Assembly (NCBI GenBank): GCA_019633425.1
Contig: WSUB01000013.1
Coordinates: forward strand, 372,001-436,000
Reading direction: 5' to 3'
Length of the DNA stretch: 64,000 nucleotides
Source: Tulasnella sp. 424
Lineage: Eukaryota; Basidiomycota; Agaricomycetes; Cantharellales; Tulasnellaceae
Positions within the stretch are counted from its first letter, which is position 1; every line of letters begins with the position of its first letter. A model generated the notes under the pieces. The model had not been told where the DNA came from, did no database searches, and saw only the letters and a list, made by a program, of their open reading frames with translations. Below are positions 55,116 through 64,000 of the stretch, in pieces. Both the position numbers and the translations under genes were made by a program.

Positions 55116-57131
55116 ATGTCCGAATCCTCGAACTCGCTTTCAACAGAGAAACTGGCTCTTCCAGCCTTTTTGAAAATGCTTACCTCTTCAGGCCTTTCCA
55201 TGGCGGACGCAATGGGAGTGACTAAGAAAATGTACGACTAGAGATCCCCTTCCACATCGTTATCTACTCCGTGTATCTAACGCTCAACTGCTCATCCTAA
55301 TATCTATGTCGGATTACTGAAATAACCACCACCACTCGCACCGGTACCGACGAACCCGCACAGCTTCCCGACTCACAACTCCCCAGCGCAACTCGCCGAC
55401 CTCACACCAGTGAAACTAATCGAACTTCATGTCGACAGCAAAGACCATCGAGGCATTATACTAAAAGCCATAAAAACGGCTGGATACGTCGCACCGCCTG
55501 GTAGCAAGAAAGGGTCCAAGAGGAAAGCTGGAGATGTAGAGGACGACGGCAACGACCGAGCAGCATCTTCTTCCTCTTCAGCTAGGACAAAAGTGAGTCG
55601 AGCAGAGAAGTTCCTGGGTCTAATCGCGAAGAACGCAATCGGAGGACTTAATTCCTGTCTGACCAGACGAGTAACAAAACCTCAACTCCATCCAAACGAC
55701 CACGCCGAAAGGAGCCATCTCCAGCACTCCCAGATCCAGATTCAACTCCACCAGATGAACGAGAGAGTGTGGTTCCAGGCGGCTTCAACTTTGACGAGAT
55801 TCTCGACGAGGGGGTGCGTTCTCTCCCTCTCTCTTCGCCCTCGATTGCGATCGACAAGTCTTTGACGATTTTCGCTTCTTTCGCCTGGATACCGGAACTT
55901 CAACCCGATCCAAAAAAAAAAAAAAGACACTCAAACTCAAATCCACACACGCGAATCGTGCACCTGTAATGACAGCTTGGGCGACTGTGGTAGCAGAACG
56001 AATGGGGTTCAAGCGGGAGGAAGCGTTGAGCATCGGTGAGCTTTTTTTTTTCTGGGGAGGCCTTCTCTCTCCCTCTCTGTGTGTTTGGTTTTCCCTCTCC
56101 CTTCACATTCAACCACCATCATTGCCTCCGATCTCGAGCTGGAATTGGATTTCGAAGTGTATCACTACATCCGCTTTCGGATGTGGCGTTCCAGCCAGCC
56201 GTCCCTTCCTTCTCTCAGGGGTCAAGGCAAAGTGACGTTTGCTTATGTTTTTTACGGCGACTGACGAGAGATCGAAGAGAGACCAGAAACTGGAAAAGGC
56301 TAACTTCCTTTTACCTTTGCTTTTTGCTATTCTTGGCTTTCTCTCCTCCAACTTTTCTCCTTTCTGTTTCTTGTCGTTCGTAAACCTGTCGTCAACTTAC
56401 ATGATCCACGCACGGCAAAGCTTCCGTTTACACCGAAATGAACGCGGCATCCAAGGGCGTATCGATAGGGATCTATGCGCCTTCCAAGAACAACGAATAT
56501 GAGGCTGGTTCGACGCAGCCGTTTGTTGATCTTTTGGGCCGAAAGTAAGGGTGCTTTCTATTGCGTTTTTCTCTAGCGTGGTCGCTGATGATAGGTTTTT
56601 CCCTTGCAGGATGTGAGGACGCCAAATATACACTTGGGCTGAAAAGGGTGTTAATTGGTTGCCCTCTCTACCCTACATAGCCCAGTATTGGAGAAAGAGA
56701 ACGGCCAATGGCGTGGACTTATCAAGGGGACTCCGGTAGACCCTGCATCGGTTCGTCTATTCGCAGCTTGCCGTCCGCATCCAAGATCACCGACTGATAT
56801 CAAGTCTAAATTACTCCCTACGTGCCGACACCTCTATCCCGAACCTTTTCAGCCCTTTGGGTACATCCAACGGAGCTTCCGACAGACGACTCCAGCCGTT
56901 TTAGGAGCGATGCGATTGCTGGCGCACTCGTACAGCGCCAAAGAGCTGAACGAGTTAGGGTACTCGCTGTATTGCGATTTTCGGCCAGAGAGTCTGGGTT
57001 GGGGGAAGAAAGCAGAGATGACGATGGAGAAGATTTTGGCGCTGCGGAAGGGGAATAACGCGGATAGTACTAGTGCTAGTGCTAGTACGGCGGTCGTGAC
57101 GGCGACGACGAGCACGAAGGCTGAGGAGTGA
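55116..57131 (+). CDS. Conserved fungal protein of unknown function
   Basis: The start reads MSESSNSLSTEKLALPAFLK, then a helix-rich block up to GVTKKI, which joins across an intron to FPTHNSPAQLADLTPVKLIE and the HVDSKDHRGIILKAIKTAGY block. A Lys/Ser-rich, probably nuclear segment follows (GSKKGSKRKAGDVEDD, KRPRRKEPSP). The conserved C-terminal half begins FNFDEILDEG and goes on through RAPVMTAWATVVAERMGFKR, EALSIASVYTEMNAASKGVS, then an exon from PVLEKENGQWRGLIK to VFGYIQRSFRQTTPAVLGAM. It ends in a low-complexity Ser/Thr/Ala tail. I recognise the C-terminal half as widely shared among fungi but know no assigned role. Confidence 0.7.
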
Positions 57132-58754
57132 GGAGGGTATCTAGGGTTGCATTGTTTGATACACGAAGTTTCGGACTTGAAGCAGTTAGGTTCGGGCTAG
57201 ACCGAGCGAGCGGCCGACGACTTGAGATCTCTAGACCGCAAACCATGCTAAAAATGCTGTAATACATGCAGATACATGCCTTTCCATGTGGATTTGAGAA
57301 GCTACCTAGGCCGCAGATTTTGACTTTCATTTTGCTTCTCTCGCTTCAACTTGTCGGAGGTAGCACCTCAAGAACAGCCACAGGAGTAAGTGAGTGCGGG
57401 GTAAAAGTGGAGGACTTTCAACTCTGTTTGAGCTTGGTACTCCTGGCCAAAGACGGAGACCGGGTAATAGCATTGGAAGGAGGCAGGCGTTGAAAGGTTC
57501 AGGGGGAGAGATGGAAGACTGGGGGGTTTACCTATACCTACTAAATCGGGCCTAAGTGCATGTGCTGCGCTGAGTCTCCGAACTGCAAGTCTGATCTTGA
57601 CTGCAAAAGCCCCCCTCGCCTCATTGGCCTTGACCAAATATCGGATTTTTCTTATCATCGGCAAAAGGTGTAGTTCGGAACGAAAAAGGAGGCATCCATA
57701 TACGCACATGGAAATCGTGGCCAGGGGGGCTGTGGGTGTCTCACCCAGTCGTACGGTTGTCGGTGGGTCGGAGTCATGGCATGGGTGGGAGCTGTCGGGC
57801 CAAATGAACCGAACTGGATTGGTTCCATGATCGAGCTTCGCCTGATGGGCATGCGCGTGCCAGCTCTAACTAGGGAAAGTTCAAAGTTCAAGGGTGTACT
57901 CTGGATTGAGAAAAGATCGGAGGGTGTTGAGGCGTATGGGAAGGTTCGCGGAAGTCGCCGACCGACTGGACTCAACGGGAGGGCTTGCGCGGCACGAAGA
58001 TTATGCTCACAAGACCCAGGTCGTATCTTCCGAACTCGCCGGTCCGTTCGGAGAGCCAAGAACGGACTGACTGCCCGGAGCATCAAACCAACACCCCCCT
58101 TGCTCGTTTTAGAAATTGAACCCGGTTGAATAAACTCCGATCAGTACATAATAGTAATGAGGATAGATCCATTGGACAGGTTCACGTTCACGTTCAGGCC
58201 GTGGTTGGGTTCGGATGCGTCTCCCCGGTAAAGCCGCACCAACAAGCCGTACGGCCGAAGCGTGCCATGCGTCCCAACCCAGTCCGCTGGATCGTCGTCA
58301 GAGGTAGGGGGAGAGAGGAGCGTTGGGGGCAAGACGAAACAGAGCTCCCCCCCCTTCGCTTGGACGGGTGGAGTTGCCGTCCCCATGGCTGTCCCGTTCA
58401 ATTCACGGGACACCCTTTGGGCGGTGACTCGGCCAAAGCGTTCAACAGCCCACCCACCCTAATACCTTGATATATATACCAGTTTTTTAATCTCGGATCT
58501 ACAGAATGAATAGTGGTAAAAAAGAATGCGGTGTTGGCCCATAGCCATGGCAAAGGTCCTGTTTTGGGGGGGGGGGCAATGGGGTTGTTGGGGTACTCAG
58601 GGTCCAGGCGGTCCCTGAAAGGACGCTCGAATCGGCTATAAGAGACCACTGCGTTCCAACTTGGACTCTCTCCATTCCTCATCCCTTTCCCCCTCCTTCT
58701 CTCTCTCTCATACCCTTCAACACCTCTCTCATAGACTCATAGACATCTTAGACA
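57132..58754. other. Intergenic: glutamine synthetase promoter region
   Basis: No gene. A C/T-rich tract lies in the last 70 bases before the ATG at 58,755, as is common for highly expressed fungal genes. A run of G lies near 58,566. Confidence 0.45.
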
Positions 58755-60366
58755 ATGGCCTACTCGTTCAAGCCATCTCTCCTCGCCCCCTACCTCAAGC
58801 TCGACCAGGGCGACAAGATCCAGGCTGAATGTACGTTCGCACCTCACTAATCCCCCCGCATTCGCACTATGTGTCCCTTTTCGAGTACACCGTTCTCACT
58901 CTTCGACGCGCCTTTTCTTTTACAGACGTCTGGATCGACGGTGACGGTGGACTCCGCTGCAAGACCATGGTACGTTATTTTCGTGCAACTCGTTACGTTC
59001 CGTCTCGTGCACGGCATCGCCTAGAGATGCACTCCCCAAAAGCGGAGTCCCGCACATACCATTCTCCCTACCCTACGACCATTCCCCTCAACCCATACCC
59101 TGTTCGCTTCTCGTCGTCTTATCTCGAATTTACGAGTCGAAAGTCCCGTAATCCCTACTTTGGGATTCGCTACTCGAGATAACGGCGCGATTTTTCCGGC
59201 TGCTTTGTCCCCTCGCTTGCCCCTATCGATATCACCTCCCCTTGCCCCCTTCCATGCGAGAAAATAGCCTCTCCGTACCCAAATTGGGCTTCCACACTTA
59301 TTCTTATCAATGCACTGGGTTGATCTGATTGCTTATCTCTCTCTTTCACCTTTCAGACCCTCAGCAAGCCCGTTACCGACGTTAGCGAGCTCCGCATCTG
59401 GGACTTCGACGGTTCCTCGACCAACCAAGCTCCCGGCGACAACTCGGACGTCTACCTCCGACCCGCCGCCATCTTCAAGGACCCCTTCCGCGGTGCTCCC
59501 AACATCTTGGTCCTCGCCGAGACTTACAACAACGACGGCACACCCAACAGGACCAACTACCGCCACCATGCCAAGAAGATCATGGACCAGGCTAAGGACT
59601 TTGAGCCCTGGTTTGGTCTTGAGCAGGAATACACCCTCTTCGACGCTGATGGTGCTCCTTACGGATGGCCCAAGGGCGGTTTCCCCGGTCCCCAGGGCCC
59701 TTACTACTGCGGTGTCGGTGAGTTGCTCGACGATGGCATTGCCCTCTTTCGTCCACTGTCGACTTACAACGCTCTTTTCCCATAGGTACCGGCAAGGTCT
59801 TTGCTCGTGACTTGATCGAGGCCCACTACCGCGCCTGCATCTACGCTGGTGTCAACATCTCCGGTATCAACGCCGAGGTCATGCCCTCTCAGTGGGAATT
59901 CCAAGTCGGTCCTGTCGAGGGTATCGCCATGGGCGACCACCTCTGGATGGCCCGCTTCCTCCTCGTCAGAGTAGCTGAAGAGTGGGGCGTCAAGGTCTCC
60001 TTCCACCCCAAGCCTCTCCAGGGCGACTGGAACGGCGCTGGCTGCCACTCGAACTACTCCACCAAGGCCATGCGCGAGGAAGGCGGAATGAAGGCCATCG
60101 AGGCTGCCATCGAGAAGCTCTCCAAGAGGCACAACGAGCACATCGCTGTGTACGGTGAGGACAACGACCTCCGTCTCACTGGCCGACATGAGACCGCCAG
60201 CATTACCTCCTTCTCGTCTGGTGTTGCCCATCGTGGTGCTTCCATCCGTATTCCCCGACACGTCGCTGAGAAGGGATACGGCTACCTCGAGGACAGGCGT
60301 CCCGCTTCCAACGTCGATCCTTACCGTGTCACCGCCGCTATCGTCGAGACCACTTGCATCCTGTAA
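58755..60366 (+). CDS. GLN1: Glutamine synthetase
   Basis: It makes glutamine from glutamate and ammonia with ATP in the cytosol. Four exons (58755-58830, 58926-58969, 59357-59717, 59786-60366) give 353 aa, the usual eukaryotic length. Seen motifs: [48 protein letters not shown] (metal ligands), [72 protein letters not shown] and RGASIRIPR. All catalytic blocks are complete and the gene is intact. Confidence 0.97.
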
Positions 60367-61183
60367 ACCCTCGTCTTATCCCATCCTCAGTTATAGTCTC
60401 TCCCTAGTCGTTTAGAGAGGTGTTGTGCGCGTTTTTTCTCGTTCCGCCCTCCCCCTTTTTGTATATCGGTCGGTTTTTCCCCCCATTAGTTCTTCATTGT
60501 TACTTAGTCTTTGTTATGTTGTTGATACATTGAAGGAACCGTTACCCTGCGATACGTCTCGAGTGCGCATTTCTTGAGTGGCCTTAGTAAGATCATTGTA
60601 AGCGAGAAAAGTGAATTGCGTCGTTGGTTGCAAACGTTCGACTCTGCTCCTCATACTTTGCCGTCACGAGGTCGTCACGAATGATGTCGAGTTTCGAGGC
60701 GGAGCTGCCTGCAGGAGCACCCAAGTATCCGCTCCTCTGGGCGGGCGCAGAGCTTTAAATAACTACTGTAAATGCTCCTCGTCGTCCCATATTCTTTGCA
60801 GGTCGCATTTTCAACGCTGGGCATACATCGCTGGGAGAGATTCAACCTTTGGTGGAAGGCACCTCCCACAACCTCCGAACAGAAGAGAAATCCAAAGGCA
60901 CTAGGAAATGATATGCATTGCACTCCCGGCGGCAAAATATTACACGTTCTAAGTTGGTTCCACTCTACAGGAAAGCTCCCGGGGATGGTGTCATGGTGGA
61001 GAGGAGTGACGCTGAAGCTTCTCTGAGATTCAGCTGACTCGAGTGGCTGACAAGAACTATAAGCGCTTGTCCGAATCCGGGGTCGTGAGAACTTGGGATT
61101 GGCAGTTTCGATCCAGACCGCCCTTTTGCCGTGCTGCCCGCCTCTTTCAACTCGTTGCCCCGTAAACCCATCATCATCGTCCA
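60367..61183. other. Intergenic: GLN1 3' flank and RPL29 promoter
   Basis: No gene. T/C-rich sequence after the stop (60,420-60,530) is probably the GLN1 3' untranslated region. Confidence 0.45.
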
Positions 61184-61651
61184 ATGGCCAAGTCAAAGAA
61201 GTACGCTTCAATGTTTCGCTCTCAGAGAAGAGAGGAGCTTTGTTGACCGGCGTATTGTCTTTTCCCCCAGTCACACAAATCATAACCAGATCAAGAAGGC
61301 TCACCGGAATGGTATTCTGAAGCCAAAGACCAACTACGCCAGGACGTTACGATTCGTGAGTACCATGATGCATGGACGGCTTTGAGGTTTTGACTGACCG
61401 GCTCTTTGGTACCCTTAGCGCAACCCCAAGGTATTTATCATGATTTAAACAGACTGAGAACAACTTGGACTCAACGGAATGACTGTCATTGAAATAGATG
61501 CGCAAGAACCAGAAAGGAGTGACTGCTGGAAACGTGCGTGTTTCAATCGGATCCGCTCTCGGTTATTGCTAAACGAGTTCGAGCTGACACTGAAACGCCA
61601 TTTCAGCTGCGAGTGCAAAAAGAGAAGAAGGAAGCAAAATCGTCTTCATAG
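61184..61651 (+). CDS. RPL29: 60S ribosomal protein eL29
   Basis: A small basic protein of the large ribosomal subunit. Five exons give 64 aa: 61184-61200, 61271-61355, 61419-61430, 61498-61533 and 61607-61651. The joined protein begins MAKSKNHTNHNQIKKAHRNG and ends EKKEAKSSS. The Asn after KSK is built across intron 1. Exon 3 is only 12 bases (Arg-Asn-Pro-Lys). Family matches are HTNHNQ.KKAHRNGI.KPKT and the PK.RKNQ block. Confidence 0.88.
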
Positions 61652-62830
61652 GACCTACCTACCACCTTCGCTACTCTTCGACTCTCTCTCGTTTTTGGGC
61701 TTCCCCATCCTTTCTCACTTATTACGCACCACCTTTACCTCTTCTGCGATGTATGCATTTACCGGTTGTTCCAACACGTATCATCTCGACATCTGCATCG
61801 CGAGTGGGGGAAGGAATCGGTTTATCGAATTTCAGCGGGGAATTTTAGGGCATTGGATTCAAGATTATTCGGTTATGGGCACCATAATTTCAAGGGCGGT
61901 AAACACTGTCCCCCGTCGCTTGGATCTTCGTCGTCCGCATCAACGTTGCTCTCGCCTCGTTTCTCTTCGTCTTCTCCAGTTCCTTTCTTTCGCTTAAGTG
62001 CGGCTTTCAGTCTCGTAGCCTGCGCGGAAGAGAAAACAGCATTACGCCAGAATCAGTGAGGGGCGACGATCGCCGTATATGCAGTGATCACTTATACCGT
62101 TTCCTCTTCCCCAAGGACTCGCTCCTTTGCCCGATTCCTCTTCCTCTTTTTTTGCTTCCTTGTCTGATGCAATAAGCCTTGGCTCCTTTTTCCTCCCTGG
62201 CGCTTTGGACAACGTCGTCTTCTTCTCCATGCTATCAGCTACCTCCGAGTCTGAGATAATCCTATTCTCCTCGATAAGGTCAAAGAGTTTTCGGCGGGGT
62301 GGAAGGCTGCAGCAGAGTACCAGCCAGGCTCTACCTCATTATGTACGGTCTTGCCATCAAAGATGTGAGATGTCCTTGACGTCGGGACGTTAGCCCCTTG
62401 ACCTTTTCCCACCAACGTACAAGGAAAATGGGGGCTTACTCGAACAGGTGAGGTCTGAAGGATTTCTGTTCTTGGTGACGGGCCGACACCGTTGCAAGAT
62501 ATTTGGCGTTTACGCACCAGTTTACCTCTCCGCGATGTATGCTTTATCGGTTGTTCCAACACGTATCATCTTGACATCTGCCCTGAACCGCATAGTGCTT
62601 TCCACAATCTCCCTCTCTGACCACTCTGCGTGTCCTCGGAGCTTGATCCAGCCACTCTGCCGCTTCCTCAGTCCGCTGTGCTGTAATACTGGCCTCCACA
62701 GTTCTCTTACGTAGTGATAGCAGTGTAGGGTAGTCAAGACAGAGTTTGCGGTCGTTTCAACGTTCTCTCGAACGGCTCGTCGACGTTCGCTTTCTTGCAT
62801 CCGTATGTCGGTCATCCTTGGGTCACGCTG
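61652..62830 (-). other. Possible unrecognised gene on the - strand
   Basis: Several blocks look coding when read on the - strand: RKLFDLIEENRIISDSEVAD with MEKKTTLSKAPGRKKEPRL (about 62,290-62,100), ATRLKAALKRKKGTGEDEEK (about 62,020-61,960), and a basic block near 62,815-62,700 (MQESERRRAVREN). They are rich in Lys and Glu, as in nuclear proteins, but I cannot join them into one model or name a family. A 72-bp imperfect direct repeat lies within (61,723-61,796 and 62,511-62,581). Confidence 0.3.
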
Positions 62831-63144
62831 TCAAACGTGAGTTGCTTGAGTTGTCGGCCCGTCTGCCCAGCAGGTCCGACATGCCATATGCCTAACCTTA
62901 AGCCCGGTTCAACCTTCAAAATTTCTCGCTACTTCCGAATCACAAGTCGTGCTGTGAATCGTACTGCACCAGGTAGCAAGTAGTGGCGTGTGACCACATT
63001 GTCCTCACAAACAAACAAAAGACTTTGTCGTATTCAACCACCAGAGTCTGCGCTATTCACAGGACTCCAGATGGTAGGCATTATCAACTTTGTTACTTCG
63101 CTCATATCCGTGGTATCCTCTCGTCTCACTCGGCATTTCTGCAC

Positions 63145-64000
63145 CAGGCCGCAGAGGTCTTCTCTGACCTCCCTGACGACGTCCTGCTTCAAGTATTCTT
63201 GAATCTGGACTTCTCGGAAATTATTGCTCTAAGACAAGTTGAGTGTCAAATTGTCAAATCATCCCTTTTTTGGGTGATAGTAACAGTTTTGGGTCATTAG
63301 ACATGTTGGCGGTGTTATTGGGCTTCAAAAGCTTTCGCGGTTTGGCTGGATGCGTTCTACTGGATCACCAACGACGCAGACAACTGGAGAGTTTCATGGA
63401 TAGACTATTTGCCCTCCCGTTCAGCAGAAGAGATAGAATGGCTTGTGACTCGGATGGTACGCTTCGAGCGAACCTGGAACTCACCAAGGGCGCCGGTTCG
63501 TATCGAATCGTTTCCTATACCGCCGGGTTACAACAAGGTTTTCCTCCCTGGTGGTCGCTGGCTGTTTTGCTCTACCATGGACAATACAGGACGTCTCTTG
63601 TACTACGACCTCGATGCACCGGAAATCAAAGCTCAAACATTATTTCAGCGGCAGCGGCCTGTGCAAGACGTGTGGGCTATGACCTTTTCTACGGATCTGA
63701 AGCTGGGATGTACAGAATTTAATTTAGCTATTGAGTTTGGCCCAGCAGGTAAGCACAGGATAGTAGTGACTGCCGCCATATCTTCTCAAACTCGCCCTTC
63801 AGATCGAGGGATTTTTTCCCGTGATGCTCCTCGAGAAATGACAATCTGGAAAGTGATAGTAAACCCAACCGGTGGTCTCTCGGCGGAGACCCTTCGCTCG
63901 TTCTCAGTATTCCGTCCGGGACCGATTCAAGAAACACTCTCTATGGTGAAGGATTCTCTGCTCAGAGTCTCGTTCGACCCGGAAGACAGGCCTATATTCA
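63145..64000 (+). CDS. F-box protein (3' end outside window)
   Basis: F-box proteins bring substrates to SCF ubiquitin ligases through Skp1. The F-box is LPDDVLLQVFLNLDFSEIIA then LRQ, ending exon at 63,237. After an intron (63,238-63,300) the frame continues TCWRCYWASKAFAVWLDAF, EEIEWLVTRMVRFERTWNSP, then FLPGGRWLFCSTMDNTGRLL with YDLDAP, a repeat-like beta segment typical of basidiomycete F-box proteins, and stays open to base 64,000. The start is unresolved: sequence before 63,145 is open for about 150 bases but has no convincing ATG. Confidence 0.75.

Overview
This window is nuclear DNA of a basidiomycete fungus, most likely an agaricomycete. Genes are intron-rich, with introns of about 50-75 bp and GT..AG ends. 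The housekeeping genes, the tandem tyrosinases and the secreted protein family seen here all fit that group. I cannot name the genus.

Layout. 1-3.1 kb: 3' part of the cytosolic phenylalanyl-tRNA synthetase alpha subunit (+) and a Bsd2/NDFIP-type ubiquitin-ligase adaptor (-). 4-15.7 kb: a tandem array of four type-3 copper tyrosinases (A-D, all +). B and D are intact. A is a deletion remnant keeping only the C-terminal domain. C carries several frameshifts plus a damaged splice acceptor and TATA box. A small gene (S1) encoding only a tyrosinase C-terminal-like domain sits just behind B. A 3' fragment of a PHO-4 phosphate permease lies between S1 and C; the complete permease gene converges on D at 16.9-18.8 kb. 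20.4-24.5 kb: STE14-type isoprenylcysteine methyltransferase and mitochondrial EF-G2 (MEF2), both -.

24.7-33.7 kb: the most unusual part. Six tandem genes (S2-S7, +, 160-177 aa, one intron each at the same place) encode free-standing proteins homologous to the tyrosinase C-terminal domain, with no catalytic copper domain. Each is followed by a decayed, antisense 3' fragment of a secreted-protein gene whose complete copy closes the array at 33.9-35.7 kb. The S genes are all open while the co-duplicated fragments have rotted. The S promoters share a bZIP-like TTRCGTCA box and, in five of six, a CACGTG box. A 705-bp palindromic TA-flanked element interrupts the array.

36.8-64 kb: alpha/beta hydrolase, RPA3, two paralogous single-pass membrane proteins, a gene-poor stretch, a HID1-family protein, tRNA-Arg(UCU), casein kinase II beta subunit, a conserved protein of unknown function, glutamine synthetase, ribosomal protein eL29, and the 5' part of an F-box protein cut by the window end.

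How parts may work together (inference): fungal tyrosinases are held inactive by their own C-terminal domain, which also helps load copper. Seven extra copies of that domain as separate proteins, close to active and decaying tyrosinases, suggest a trans-acting shield, chaperone or inhibitor family, or domains recruited to a new job. Remnant A shows a route by which such a gene can arise. The assembly gap at 13,755-13,854 is an artefact of a 77-bp repeat shared by tyrosinases C and D.
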